NCBI GenBank assembly: GCA_004556055.1 | Contig: SFIW01000004.1 | Span: forward strand, 1 to 64,000 | DNA from: Planctomycetaceae bacterium | GTDB taxonomy: Bacteria; Planctomycetota; Planctomycetia; Pirellulales; Thermoguttaceae | Length of the DNA: 64,000 bases | Direction: 5' to 3' | Part shown: positions 35,811 to 45,467 of the stretch, piece after piece | Position numbering within the stretch: the stretch's first letter is position 1 | Layout of the letters: each line of letters starts with the position of its first letter | Position numbers and translations under genes: made by a program | Notes under the pieces: generated by a model | The model's input: only the letters and a program-made list of their open reading frames with translations | Database searches by the model: none | What the model was told of the DNA's origin: nothing

Positions 35811-37844
35811 ATGTCAAATCATAGATCCGGCGTTCAACTTTCTCGCCGTTCATTTCTTTCGCAAAGCGTCCTTGGCGCGGGGCTTCTCTGCCTCCCCTCT
35901 TCCGTCTTTAAGATTTCCGAGATTCATGCGGAAGAGGAAAACAATAGCGTCGTTTTAAGATTTTGCGCCCTAAGCGACGTCCATTTCAAAACCTCGCCCG
36001 ACACGAAAGAAGTCGATCGATTTCGACGCGCCATACGGTTTATGTACGACTATTCGGCTCAACAACCCTATTCCAAATTCGACGCGCTCCTTATCGCTGG
36101 CGACGTCTCCGACCATGGGCTAGATGAAGAGCTTTTACTCTTCAAAAAGACGATGGACGAAGAAATTCATGACGACGTCAAGACGATCATGTGCATGGGG
36201 AACCATGAATTTTACAGCGGAAACAAACCGCGTTGGCGAGAAATTTTCCAACGAGACGACAACGTCGCCACAAAAGTCAACGGCTTCTCTTTTATCGGAG
36301 TCTCTCCAGAAAGAGGATCGTGCGAAAACGGAGACTATTTATACGCGCTCGACTGGTATAAAAAAGCGCTTCAAGAAGCCGTCGACGACGACCCTAAAAA
36401 ACCAATTTTCACATTCCAGCACTACCATATATCCTCAACCGTTTACGGGAGCAAGGGCGAAGACGTCTGGGGTATCAACGATCTTTACGAAACGCTCCAA
36501 CAAACCCCGCGCGTCGTTAATTTTTCAGGTCATTCCCACTATCCGATCAACGACCAGCGTTCAATATGGCAAGGCGCTTTCACGGCCCTCGGAACGGGCA
36601 CGTTAAGCTATTTTGAAATGAGTAGCGAGGGGGGGAGATTCAATAAATTCCCTGAAGGACACGAGAATGCCGCCCAAATGTACGTTGTCGAAGTGCGCAA
36701 AGATAATTCCGTCGTTTTCAAACCCTACGATCTTATTACCAATTCTTTCTTTGATTGCGTCTATTACCTACCTCAACCAGGGAACGCCTCAACCTACGCC
36801 TACACGGACGCGCGTTCGGAAACGAGCGAGAGACCGACGTGGGGCAATGACGCCGTCGCTTCTTCAACGGTTTTGGACGATTCGACGACACTCTGCGTCT
36901 CAATTCCTCAAGCCTCTTGTCCCGACGTCGTTCATAGTTATCGCATTGATTTGGAAAGACAAGAGGAACGCTCCGGCGCTCTCCAATGGGTGAAAGACGA
37001 GCCAATATACGTGTGGTCGCAATATTATTTTAAGGACTATCCCAATCCGCTACAGGTGAAGATCGACACGCTTCCTCCTTTAACCATGTATCGCGCGAAG
37101 ATTTTTGCTCTTAATCCTTGGCTCAAAGAGAGTGAACGTTTCCTTGAACTTCAGTTCACGACTCCCGCGAATCCTTACGCGCCGATAGATCCGGACGCGG
37201 CCTGCCCCACGCCTAACATGCTGGACGTCGCGTTTGTCGACGGTAAGCCGGTCAATCTCGCCCAGAACGTCAAACAGCTCGTAAAAGAAATCCGAGTCGA
37301 AGGCGCCCCGCAGATTACGCGCGTAGACAGCTTGAACGGACAAGAATGCGCGTCCTTCAACGGAAAAGATCAGCGCCTTGTCATTCCCTTCACGTCGAGC
37401 GATTTCGCGCGATTGGGCGTCATGACCATCTCCGCGCGTTTCCTTCTTGAAAAGGCGCCGGAGGAGGCGCAGTCGCTCTTCTCCTGTACCGAAGGGAGGG
37501 GAATCAGTCTGGAAATCAATAAGGATCAGATAGAATTTTGGGCTTCTATCGACGGAGAATATCGCATTTTGCGCGCCCCCGTACCACTTGGACGTTTTGT
37601 CGACGCCCTTGGCTCATACGACGGAGAGACGCTCAAGTTGTACATTGACGGCAACCTCGTTCAAACGCTCGACGTCAACGGCAAACTTGTCTATCCAACC
37701 GATCCCTCCGCGCAAGGATTCTGCGTCGGTTGCGACATTGCGCGCGGCATGTCCGGAACGAATTATTTTCAGGGCAAAATCGTGCGCGCCCAGCTTTTCT
37801 CATGGACGCTCTCTGCGGAACAAGTCAAAGAACTCGCCCGCTAA
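35811..37844 (+). CDS. Tat-exported metallophosphoesterase fused to a LamG domain
   Basis: 677 residues. Tat-type signal SRRSFLSQSVLGAGL. Calcineurin-like phosphoesterase motifs in order: ALSDVHF, AGDVSDHG, CMGNHEFY, FQHYHIS and FSGHSHYP (about 45-250). A mid-region of beta structure follows (about 330-470), then a LamG/concanavalin-type sandwich at about 510-677 (ECASFNGKDQRLVIPF, then DGETLKLYIDGNLVQTLDV and ending WTLSAEQVKEL). It likely cleaves phosphate esters of a glycan or lipid to which LamG binds. It starts 44 bases after the Asp-box pair, so three secreted proteins form one operon. Confidence 0.88.
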   Translation: MSNHRSGVQLSRRSFLSQSVLGAGLLCLPSSVFKISEIHAEEENNSVVLRFCALSDVHFKTSPDTKEVDRFRRAIRFMYDYSAQQPYSKFDALLIAGDVSDHGLDEELLLFKKTMDEEIHDDVKTIMCMGNHEFYSGNKPRWREIFQRDDNVATKVNGFSFIGVSPERGSCENGDYLYALDWYKKALQEAVDDDPKKPIFTFQHYHISSTVYGSKGEDVWGINDLYETLQQTPRVVNFSGHSHYPINDQRSIWQGAFTALGTGTLSYFEMSSEGGRFNKFPEGHENAAQMYVVEVRKDNSVVFKPYDLITNSFFDCVYYLPQPGNASTYAYTDARSETSERPTWGNDAVASSTVLDDSTTLCVSIPQASCPDVVHSYRIDLERQEERSGALQWVKDEPIYVWSQYYFKDYPNPLQVKIDTLPPLTMYRAKIFALNPWLKESERFLELQFTTPANPYAPIDPDAACPTPNMLDVAFVDGKPVNLAQNVKQLVKEIRVEGAPQITRVDSLNGQECASFNGKDQRLVIPFTSSDFARLGVMTISARFLLEKAPEEAQSLFSCTEGRGISLEINKDQIEFWASIDGEYRILRAPVPLGRFVDALGSYDGETLKLYIDGNLVQTLDVNGKLVYPTDPSAQGFCVGCDIARGMSGTNYFQGKIVRAQLFSWTLSAEQVKELAR

Positions 37845-37886
37845 TCAGAAGAACAAGAGTCGCCCTCGGAACGTTCGAAGAGAAAC

Positions 37887-38543
37887 TCATACGCCTTTCT
37901 CGATATTGAATGCGACGTCGGCGACCTTATTGACAAGCGCGTCGCTGTGAGACGCGAAAACGATTGTCTTCCCTGCGTCCCTAAGCGTCTGGAAAAGATC
38001 TATAACGATCGCTTGACCAGACGCGTCCAAACTTGCCAAAGGCTCGTCGACAACAAGCGCGTCGGGATTGAGCGCTAACACACAAGCGAACGCAACGCGT
38101 CGTTTCTCTCCCCCGGACAAGGAATAAGGAGCGCGGTAACGCAAACGCGTAATCTCCAACAAGGAAAGGCAATCGTCGACTCGCGTTCGTATTTCTGATT
38201 CTTCAAGATTGAGTTGTCGCGGGCCAAACGCGATCTCGTCTTCAACGCTCCCGCAAAACAGCTGAGCGTCCGCGCTTTGAAAGACAAATCCGACGCGACG
38301 ATGAAAATCTTTCGCAAAACAAATATCAGAAAGTTTTTTTCGCGTTATCTCCGTCCCGTCGAAAAAATACTTTCCTTTATTGGGAAAGGAAAGTCCGTTA
38401 AGCAACCGCAAGAGCGTCGTCTTTCCGCAACCGTTATTCCCGGTTATCGCCGCTGCGACGCCTTTCTCAATCTTCATCGAGACGTCGTCTAGTATTATAT
38501 TGGCGCTGTCATAAGAAAAGGTAACGTTCTTCAGGTCAAACAT
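37887..38543 (-). CDS. cbiO: ECF transporter ATPase (cobalt/nickel type)
   Basis: 218 residues, the short ABC ATPase of an energy-coupling-factor transporter. Walker A is ITGNNGCGKTTLL, the signature YSLSGGEKRRVAFA, Walker B ALVVDEPLASLD and the His switch FASHSDAL. It energises ion uptake through CbiQ. The start overlaps the end of cbiQ by 13 bases, so the genes are translated together. Substrate assignment to cobalt or nickel comes from the CbiM partner. Confidence 0.94.
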   Translation of the reverse strand: MFDLKNVTFSYDSANIILDDVSMKIEKGVAAAITGNNGCGKTTLLRLLNGLSFPNKGKYFFDGTEITRKKLSDICFAKDFHRRVGFVFQSADAQLFCGSVEDEIAFGPRQLNLEESEIRTRVDDCLSLLEITRLRYRAPYSLSGGEKRRVAFACVLALNPDALVVDEPLASLDASGQAIVIDLFQTLRDAGKTIVFASHSDALVNKVADVAFNIEKGV

Positions 38544-39352
38544 CGCTTTGCATACTCAAAATAAATGAAGAGAAGTATCATCGCCAACAAGAACGCGACG
38601 CCTAAAAAATCCACGCGTCGCCAAGGCGCCCAATAACGGCGATATACTCCGGAAAAGCACCGACACGTCATGGCGTCAAACTGTTCTTGCGCCGCTCTTT
38701 GCGCTCGTAAAAAAATGACGCCGACAACGCCTCCAAGGGTTCGCGCTCGCCGACGATCCCACCCAGGCGAACGCAAAAGAACCGCCTCGATCGTCTCAAG
38801 ACAAATCTCGCACAAAACGACGACATATTTCATCGTCAAGTCAAAAATGAAGATGAGCGCGTCCGGAGCTCGGAAAAATTTGAACGCGCACGTCAAACGA
38901 TTCCAATTCATCGATTGAATAAGAAGGGAAAGAATCGTCGTCGTGATAAGCGTCTTAGATGGAACGACGACAAGAGCGCGCGTCTGATCCCATAAGATCG
39001 CCGCCGGCGCCAGAATTAAGAGAGACGCTACAAACGCCTCGAAGGGCAACGCTAGAATTCGCGCAAGAACGCGGGCGTCTAAAGTCGCCAAATAGACAAG
39101 AATAACCGTGCCCACAATCTCGACAAAAACGAAGTTGTACGACGCGGACACAAGGAGAATCGAAAAGAAAGCAAGCGCAAGGCGCATCGGGGGAGAAAAG
39201 GCAAACCGACCCGGAGGAGTCGGTTCGCGCCTCACGCTTTTCAACACGCCTAACAGCCCCTTAGCGCTTTTGCGTAAGAACGCGCCGCCGTCTCGTAATG
39301 GTTCGCGTTTCTCGCTCGTCAAAAGCCACTTCGGCGTTTCCTTTTTGTCCAT
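38531..39352 (-). CDS. cbiQ: ECF transporter transmembrane protein (CbiQ family)
   Basis: 273 residues from the ATG two bases after the cbiM stop; a TTG six bases upstream overlaps that stop. Several membrane helices; the hydrophilic coupling region with RSPGWDRRRARTLGGV and AQRAAQEQFDAMTCRCF corresponds to the T-component coupling helices that contact the ATPases. The N terminus carries an extra basic region of about 50 residues (KKETPKWLLTSEKREPL onward). It links CbiM to CbiO in the inner membrane. Confidence 0.9.
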   Translation of the reverse strand: MDKKETPKWLLTSEKREPLRDGGAFLRKSAKGLLGVLKSVRREPTPPGRFAFSPPMRLALAFFSILLVSASYNFVFVEIVGTVILVYLATLDARVLARILALPFEAFVASLLILAPAAILWDQTRALVVVPSKTLITTTILSLLIQSMNWNRLTCAFKFFRAPDALIFIFDLTMKYVVVLCEICLETIEAVLLRSPGWDRRRARTLGGVVGVIFLRAQRAAQEQFDAMTCRCFSGVYRRYWAPWRRVDFLGVAFLLAMILLFIYFEYAKRCLT

Positions 39353-39354
39353 AG

Positions 39355-40407
39355 TCAAGCCGAGACGTCGTTCCGCTTGAGAAGCGTCGCCAATTTAAAA
39401 ACAAGAATTGATAGTGCGACGCCCGATATCGCCGAAAGAACGTAACTTAACCACTCAGGAGCTCCAGGCGCAGAGTAATCAGGAACAAGAGCAGACCAAT
39501 GGAACCCTGTCGTCATTCCCTGAGGAACATACCCCAATTCTTCGCCGTTGACGACAAGAGACGCTATTTCATCTTCCCCCCATTCTCCCCACGCCGTTCC
39601 TTCAGCCAGAAGCCCAAGGGGCGTCAACGCTACAAGAATGGCAAGGAGGATATAGACTGAATTGAAAGAAGAGTTTTGCTTCTTCCAATCCATTTCGTTC
39701 TCAGACGATTTCTCAGGAGCAAAAAACGCGGGATTGGCCGCAAAACCAGGAGCGGCGCGCATTACAAAGACGTAAACGCCGACTGAAAAAAGAATTTCCG
39801 CTAGACCGAAGAGGGTTAGATGTCCGATCGCCATCGCGGGGACGGAGACCGAAAGAGGGTACGGACAGAAGAGCGCCTGACCTTCAGGGGTGTGAAACAG
39901 AAGCGGTTGAACGCCGAACTGAATCGCCGCGGCAAGGGCCGCAAGGTTCAAACCGACATAGGAAGCGGCGCCGACGCAAAAGACGTCGAGCCGAGAGCCT
40001 GTTTGCGCACGAAGAAGCTTACGAAACGCGCAGTACGTCAAATACCCGCTGAACGGAAGTATACAGGCGATATTGAAACAGTTGGCGCCAAAAGCGAGAA
40101 TTCCGCCGTCTCCAAAGAGAAGAGCTTGAATCGCCAGCGCGATAGTCAACGACAAACACGCCGCCTCAGGGCCCAGAAGAATCGCAAGGAGAACCCCGCC
40201 GACGGCATGTCCCGTCGTCCCTCCCGGAAGAGGAACGTTAAACATCATCGCAAGGAAGGAAAACGCCGCAGCTACTCCTAACGCAGAAAATCGTTCCTTG
40301 GGGAATTCTCTGGTGATTTTCTTAACAGAAACGCTCCAAACAGGAATCGTCGCAATCGTCAATGCGACGCAAGTCGAAGCGCTCAAATAATTGTCAGGAA
40401 TATGCAT
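39355..40407 (-). CDS. cbiM: Cobalt/nickel substrate-binding membrane protein CbiM with C-terminal PDGLE-like part
   Basis: 350 residues. The start MHIPDNYLSASTCV is the CbiM/NikM N terminus, whose His2 and free amino group bind the metal. Membrane helices and GTTGHAVGGVLLAILLGPEA are diagnostic. From about residue 240 an extra part with NSSFNSVYILLAILVALTPL and GEWGEDEI resembles the CbiN/PDGLE module fused behind CbiM. It selects Co or Ni ions for uptake. First gene of a cbiM-cbiQ-cbiO transcript. The leader is too short for a cobalamin riboswitch. Confidence 0.93.
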   Translation of the reverse strand: MHIPDNYLSASTCVALTIATIPVWSVSVKKITREFPKERFSALGVAAAFSFLAMMFNVPLPGGTTGHAVGGVLLAILLGPEAACLSLTIALAIQALLFGDGGILAFGANCFNIACILPFSGYLTYCAFRKLLRAQTGSRLDVFCVGAASYVGLNLAALAAAIQFGVQPLLFHTPEGQALFCPYPLSVSVPAMAIGHLTLFGLAEILFSVGVYVFVMRAAPGFAANPAFFAPEKSSENEMDWKKQNSSFNSVYILLAILVALTPLGLLAEGTAWGEWGEDEIASLVVNGEELGYVPQGMTTGFHWSALVPDYSAPGAPEWLSYVLSAISGVALSILVFKLATLLKRNDVSA

Positions 40408-40473
40408 ATCGCAATTTCTCCTAGCATAACTCTCTTCGAAACTCCGCTGAAATGTAAAATCTTACGCAATTGA

Positions 40474-40501
40474 AGTATACAAAAAAGGTAATGAGAGTCA
40501 A
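40474..40501 (-). promoter_or_regulatory. Sigma-70-type promoter for cbiM-cbiQ-cbiO
   Basis: Minus strand: TTGACT (40501-40496), 16-base spacer, TATACT (40479-40474). The leader is about 60 bases. Confidence 0.7.
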
Positions 40502-40582
40502 CTAATGAAGATATCGCGAGGAATACTCGCAGCGAACCAGCAGCTAACGCCAGCACGACCGTTTAGATCAAAAGCGTCGGGG

Positions 40583-40611
40583 CTGACTAATAGGGGCATT
40601 TGGGGTATAAT
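40583..40611 (+). promoter_or_regulatory. Sigma-70-type promoter for the pyridoxal kinase gene
   Basis: CTGACT (40583-40588), 17-base spacer, TATAAT (40606-40611). It is divergent from the cbiM promoter, about 80 bases away. Confidence 0.65.
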
Positions 40612-40697
40612 TCGCGTTTGATACTTTAGAAAACTGAGCCTGGGATCGCGAATATTCGTTCCCAGGATTGTTCCCTCCCAAGAAAGCTCTTCTGGCT

Positions 40698-41531
40698 ATG
40701 AAACGGATTCTCACAATACAGGACGTCTCCTGCGTCGGTAAATGCTCCCTTACAGTCGCTCTTCCGATCATATCGGCGGCGCAAATAGAAGCTTGCGTTC
40801 TGCCCACCGCCGTTCTTTCAACTCATACGCGTTTTCAAAGGTATACGTTCGCTGATCTAACCGACGAAATCGAACCGACGATGAATGTTTGGAAGGCCGA
40901 GGGAATTACGTTTGACGGAGTCTACACCGGCTATTTGGGATCATTTCGTCAAATGGAGCTCATTGAAAAGCTCGTTCGAGAATTTAAGACGGAAGACAAC
41001 TTCTTTTTTGTCGATCCCGTCCTTGGGGACGGCGGCGCTCTTTATGCGCGTTTCGACCAAAAATTCGCCGATCGAATGGCGGAATTATGCGCTTACGCCG
41101 ACGTTATTTCCCCTAATTTGACCGAAGCGTCTTTCATGCTTCATAAACCGTTTCAGGAAAAGGGACATACGGAAGCGTACGTTCGAACTACCCTTGAGGA
41201 ACTCGCGGCTTTAGGGCCGAAAATTGTTCTTTTGAAGGGAATAGATTACGGGGACGGTAGAGTTGGCGTCGCAACATATGATTCTAGACGGAACGAATAC
41301 TCGGCGTATTTTCACGAGCGGATACCGGGCGCGTTTCACGGCACGGGGGATATTTTTGCCAGCGCGGTCGTCGCGGCGATAACGCGAGAGCGCTCGATTG
41401 CCGACGCGGTCAAGATCGCTGCGGATTTTACGCTCGACTCGATACGAAGAACGGTCGTCAATCCCAACGCGAGGAATTACGGCGTGGACTTCGAAAGCGC
41501 GTTATTTGACTTTGCTAGAAAATTTCTTTGA
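40698..41531 (+). CDS. Pyridoxal/pyridoxamine kinase
   Basis: 277 residues from the ATG of MKRILTIQDVSCVGKCSLT; ten upstream codons from a TTG are rejected. This is a ribokinase-fold vitamin B6 kinase, making PLP from pyridoxal or related vitamers. Features are the N-terminal QDVSCVGKCSLTVALPI, VDPVLGDGGALYARF, ISPNLTEASFML and the catalytic end GAFHGTGDIFASAVVAA (anion hole and base Asp). It is PdxK/PdxY-type rather than ThiD by the N terminus. It lies 43 bases ahead of a prolyl oligopeptidase gene and may share its transcript. Confidence 0.9.
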   Translation: MKRILTIQDVSCVGKCSLTVALPIISAAQIEACVLPTAVLSTHTRFQRYTFADLTDEIEPTMNVWKAEGITFDGVYTGYLGSFRQMELIEKLVREFKTEDNFFFVDPVLGDGGALYARFDQKFADRMAELCAYADVISPNLTEASFMLHKPFQEKGHTEAYVRTTLEELAALGPKIVLLKGIDYGDGRVGVATYDSRRNEYSAYFHERIPGAFHGTGDIFASAVVAAITRERSIADAVKIAADFTLDSIRRTVVNPNARNYGVDFESALFDFARKFL

Positions 41532-41574
41532 TCTTTCTCGCGATACTATATAAGTAGTTTCCAAGGAGACGTTT

Positions 41575-43737
41575 ATGAAACAATATTACAGATTGTGCGC
41601 TTCTAAAAAGAAAGCGTTTGCCTTACTCTTAGGCGCTTTTGCTGCGGTTTCACTTTTTCAGAATCAAACCGTTTATTCCCAGGAGTTTAATATGAAAAGA
41701 CCCGTCGCGCAAAAAGGCGACCAAAAAGACGTCTATTTTGGAGTCTCGATCGCCGACCCGTACCGTTGGATGGAAACGGAGAAAACTCCGGAGATACTTA
41801 AATGGATTGACGAAGAAAACGCCCTAACACAATCCGTTCTCAGCCAAATCCCTTTGCGCGACGAGCTACGCAAGGAGATGACGGAGTGCTACGATTACGA
41901 AAAACAGGGAGCCCCAAGCAAACACGGTTCAAGATATTTTTACTTCAAGAACTCAGGGCTTCAAAACCAGTCTGTCCTCTATTACAAAACGTCCCTCGAC
42001 GGAGAAGAGCGTCTGTTCTTGGATCCCAACACTCTTTCGGACGACGGCACTGTCGCTCTCTCCGACGTTTCATTCTCCAAGGATGGACGTTACGCCGCTT
42101 TTGCGATCTCCACGAGCGGTTCCGACTGGCGAGATATTTTTGTCATGGACGTCGAAACGGGAGAGAGATTAAAAGACTCTATCTCGTGGGCTAAGTTCAC
42201 CAATATCGCTTGGTTTGGCGACGGATTCTTCTACAGTCGTTACGACGCGCCGAAAAAAGGCGAGGAATTCACCGCGAAAAACGAATATCAGAAGATTTTC
42301 TACCATAAGTTAGGCGATTCTCAAGATCAAGACGCGCTCATCTTCGTCGACCTTGACAATCCTTCCAGAAATTGTGTCGCCGAAGTCGACGACGATGAAA
42401 AGTGGTTGTTCATTTACCAGAACGAATCAACCTATGGGCAGAGAGTAATCTTCACGGAACTCAACGACTCCGTCAATCTTAAAGAACTAGAATTCAACAC
42501 TCTTTTCCCGGATTTTTCCGCTGAATCGGGAATCGTCGCCGTTCATGACGGACTTTTCTACCTCTCCACTGACTATCAAGCTTCAAATCGTCGTCTTGTA
42601 AAAATAGATCCCTGTCAGCCGGAGCCGGAACACTGGATCGACGTGATTCCGGAATCTGAAAACCTGCTTGAGAGCGTTCGACCGATTGGCGATCGGCTTA
42701 TCGTTACCTACCTTAAAGACGCGGCGGACGAATGTTACTTCTATTCCTACGACGGTCAAAAGCTTGCGGAGTTAACTCTTCCAACCCTCGGAGTCGTCGG
42801 TTTCTCTGGTAAGAAGGACGATCCAGAGTTCTTCTACACCTTCACGTCTTTCGTCTATCCCGCAACGGTCTATCGATATGATCTAACGACAGGAACGTCG
42901 ACCCTTTGGCGAGCGCCTAAAGTATCTTTCAACCCCGAAGACTACGCGACGGAAAGACAGTGGTACGTCAGTAAAGACGGAACGAAGGCGCCGATCTTCA
43001 TCACCTACAAAAAGGGAATGAAAAAGAACGGGAAGAACTCGACGATTCTTTACGGTTACGGCGGGTTTAATATCAGCATGACGCCCTCCTTCAAACCCAC
43101 GCGAATTCCCTATCTCAATCATGGCGGCGTCTACGCTGTCGCCGTTTTGCGCGGAGGCGGAGAATACGGTGAAGATTGGCATAAAGCCGGAACGAAGCTC
43201 CAGAAACAAAACGTCTTCGACGACTTCATTTCCGCCGCAGAATTCCTCATCAAAGAAGGATACGCTTCGAAAGAAACCCTCGCGATTAACGGCGGTTCCA
43301 ACGGCGGACTCCTCGTCGGCGCGGCGCTAACGCAGCGTCCTGATCTCTTTGCCGCCGCAGTCCCTCAAGTCGGCGTTCTCGACATGCTGCGTTATCACAA
43401 ATTTACGATCGGGTGGGCCTGGGCGACCGACTACGGAACCAGCGAAGAAAACGAAGAAATGTTCAAATACCTTCTCGCCTACTCCCCTCTTCACAACGTC
43501 AAAAAGGGCGTCAAGTATCCTCCCACTATGGTCATGACGTCCGACCATGACGACCGCGTGGTTCCCGCGCACTCGATGAAATTCGGCGCAACTTTGCAAG
43601 AACTAGCGGATCCCTCAAGCGTCGTTATCGTTCGAATTGAATCGAAAGCGGGACATGGAGCTGGAAAACCGACGGCAAAGATCGTTGAAGAAGCCGCCGA
43701 TATTTACTCCTTCATACTCCACTTTACGCAGCGGTAA
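41575..43737 (+). CDS. Secreted prolyl oligopeptidase (S9A family)
   Basis: 720 residues with a signal peptide (AFALLLGAFAAVSLFQNQTVYSQ). A seven-bladed propeller (about 90-440) covers the alpha/beta hydrolase domain. The catalytic Ser is in LAINGGSNGGLLVGA, the Asp in TSDHDDRVVPAHS and the His in SKAGHGAGKP. It hydrolyses peptides after proline, in the periplasm or outside. PYRWMETEKTPEILKWIDEEN at the start of the mature protein is the usual S9A N terminus. AAGGAG is well placed before the ATG. A strong hairpin terminator follows. Confidence 0.95.
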   Translation: MKQYYRLCASKKKAFALLLGAFAAVSLFQNQTVYSQEFNMKRPVAQKGDQKDVYFGVSIADPYRWMETEKTPEILKWIDEENALTQSVLSQIPLRDELRKEMTECYDYEKQGAPSKHGSRYFYFKNSGLQNQSVLYYKTSLDGEERLFLDPNTLSDDGTVALSDVSFSKDGRYAAFAISTSGSDWRDIFVMDVETGERLKDSISWAKFTNIAWFGDGFFYSRYDAPKKGEEFTAKNEYQKIFYHKLGDSQDQDALIFVDLDNPSRNCVAEVDDDEKWLFIYQNESTYGQRVIFTELNDSVNLKELEFNTLFPDFSAESGIVAVHDGLFYLSTDYQASNRRLVKIDPCQPEPEHWIDVIPESENLLESVRPIGDRLIVTYLKDAADECYFYSYDGQKLAELTLPTLGVVGFSGKKDDPEFFYTFTSFVYPATVYRYDLTTGTSTLWRAPKVSFNPEDYATERQWYVSKDGTKAPIFITYKKGMKKNGKNSTILYGYGGFNISMTPSFKPTRIPYLNHGGVYAVAVLRGGGEYGEDWHKAGTKLQKQNVFDDFISAAEFLIKEGYASKETLAINGGSNGGLLVGAALTQRPDLFAAAVPQVGVLDMLRYHKFTIGWAWATDYGTSEENEEMFKYLLAYSPLHNVKKGVKYPPTMVMTSDHDDRVVPAHSMKFGATLQELADPSSVVIVRIESKAGHGAGKPTAKIVEEAADIYSFILHFTQR

Positions 43738-43776
43738 TTAGACGCGATCCTAAGACGCTCTCTTTGATTTGATCAT

Positions 43777-43816
43777 AAACGCGAGAATCCGTTGATCTTC
43801 TCGCGTTTTTCTTTTC
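43777..43816. terminator. Intrinsic terminator between converging genes
   Basis: 11-bp stem aaacgcgagaa (43777-43787) with ttctcgcgttt (43798-43808), T-run to 43815. It ends the peptidase gene and may also serve the flippase gene, whose stop lies at its edge. Confidence 0.88.
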
Positions 43817-45435
43817 TAGTCAGACCAATGAAGACGCTTTTGTATGGCTCTTCGCACAAGGTCGCGTTCCCCTCTCTTCATCCCCAACGCCATAATCCAA
43901 AACGCGTAGAAGAAAAACGAAATCCCCCCGAAAAGCGCGATCGACCAGTAGGTCGGTTGACAGAAACGCAAGCACCAATATCCGGGAAGAATCAAACCGC
44001 CTATGGCAATCAACGTCGACGAAAGTTGGCGTTTCCAATATGTATGCAGCTCTTCTCCGATCACTGCGCAAACGACGTTCGGAAGCCAGAAATAATAGAT
44101 TGCCAAACCAGGAAGAGCCGTTCCGATCGCCACGCCCTTGAGTCCCCAACCGGCCTTTACAAGAACGACGCTCAAAAGGACGTTGAAAACGCCGTGCAAA
44201 AGCGCTCCTAAAGCCAACGGTTCATGACGCGCTAGTCCCTGAAGAAGACGCATATTCACTTCGGAGGCTCCACGATAGAGACCTTGAGAGGCTACGACAA
44301 TCGCAAGGGGCCAATACGCGCAGAGATACTCCGCGCCGATCCATCGTTCTATAAAAAAACGCCCCAAGATCAAAATGCCAAACGCGCCAAAGAGTCCGCC
44401 GTAAGTCGACGCCCGAGTGATCAACGCTCGAGATTCATGGAATGGAGCGGAAAGGCGCTCTACCCGATCGGTATCTCCTAGCATTGCCCGAAAAATGGAA
44501 GAGAACGGAGTCTTTTTCTCTTCGGACTTAGCGTCCTCCGTCGTTCGTTCAAGAGCGCCGAGATGGGCAAACCAGTTCGTTTCCCAGGACGATCCTTCCG
44601 TCAAAAAAGAGTTGTAATAGCTCGTTAAGACGACGACCGCAAGATTGTAAAGCGTCACGTCCTCCATCGACAGCAAAAGCGCGATCAGTATCAAATCGCT
44701 GCGCGTCACGAGAATCTCGCCTGCTTGAGCAAGGAAAGTAAAGAAACCGTAATTAAAAAGCGCGCGAATTCGTTGACGGCGAAAATAGCGCAAGGAGAAC
44801 CGAAACTCAGGAACAACGCGGCGAACGATCGCCAGCCATGCGATAAGTTGCGCCAGCGTCAGCAAAGTGTTCGCGACAAGAAGCGCTACGACGCCTCCTC
44901 CAAACCAAAGCGTAGCGACATTGACGACTCCGTACGCTATTCGCGTCGCCAACGACACGACGCCTGTGATTTCTTGACGCAGCGCTCCCCTCAACACGCC
45001 GCAGAACCCGTCGGAGATCTTAGAAATCGCAAACGCCAATCCCGCGAAGAAAAGCGCCGTTCCCAGCGTCCCCGTCTCGTCGATTTGAGGTCCAATAAAG
45101 AAAGCCGCTCCATACGCCGCGCAAGACGTCAAAAAAACGAGTCCCGAGATTCCCCCGAAGAGGACGATCGCCGTACTCCCGATCTCGTTCATTCCGCGCC
45201 AATCTTGACGCGTGTAGCAACGTGTGACAAAACGACTTGTCGTCGTCGTCAGACCAAAATCAAGAAGTCCGCACCACCCCGCAAAGAGGGACGCCAGCGC
45301 AAAAACGCCATACGATTGATCTCCCAACGCGGAAAGCATATACGGCGTCAGAAATAATCCGAATCCAATGCGAACGACAAGCGCTCCGCATGAAAGCCAG
45401 GCGCCTTCAAGAAGTCTTGTTGAGGGCTTTTTCAT
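43816..45435 (-). CDS. Polysaccharide-type flippase (MOP superfamily)
   Basis: 539 residues, about 12-14 membrane helices. The start GALVVRIGFGLFLTPYMLSALGDQSYGVFAL is the Wzx/oligosaccharide-flippase pattern, followed by FLDFGLTTTTSRFV-type residues and a late helix YFWLPNVVCAV. It would flip lipid-linked oligosaccharides in surface polysaccharide export. A hydrophilic loop of about 45 residues, with RTTEDAKSEEKK, interrupts the middle. No glycosyltransferases are adjacent, which is unusual for a Wzx. Preceded by the terminator of the diheme gene. Confidence 0.87.
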   Translation of the reverse strand: MKKPSTRLLEGAWLSCGALVVRIGFGLFLTPYMLSALGDQSYGVFALASLFAGWCGLLDFGLTTTTSRFVTRCYTRQDWRGMNEIGSTAIVLFGGISGLVFLTSCAAYGAAFFIGPQIDETGTLGTALFFAGLAFAISKISDGFCGVLRGALRQEITGVVSLATRIAYGVVNVATLWFGGGVVALLVANTLLTLAQLIAWLAIVRRVVPEFRFSLRYFRRQRIRALFNYGFFTFLAQAGEILVTRSDLILIALLLSMEDVTLYNLAVVVLTSYYNSFLTEGSSWETNWFAHLGALERTTEDAKSEEKKTPFSSIFRAMLGDTDRVERLSAPFHESRALITRASTYGGLFGAFGILILGRFFIERWIGAEYLCAYWPLAIVVASQGLYRGASEVNMRLLQGLARHEPLALGALLHGVFNVLLSVVLVKAGWGLKGVAIGTALPGLAIYYFWLPNVVCAVIGEELHTYWKRQLSSTLIAIGGLILPGYWCLRFCQPTYWSIALFGGISFFFYAFWIMALGMKRGERDLVRRAIQKRLHWSD

Positions 45436-45467
45436 TCACACCCAGTCCACTATTAACCATAGCTCCC

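Noticed and set aside
40408..40697. Possible cobalamin riboswitch or NikR site before cbiM
   Set aside because: No B12-box or riboswitch fold is seen and the leader is short. GTAT-N12-ATAC at 40605-40624 overlaps the -10 of the other gene and is too weak to call a NikR site.
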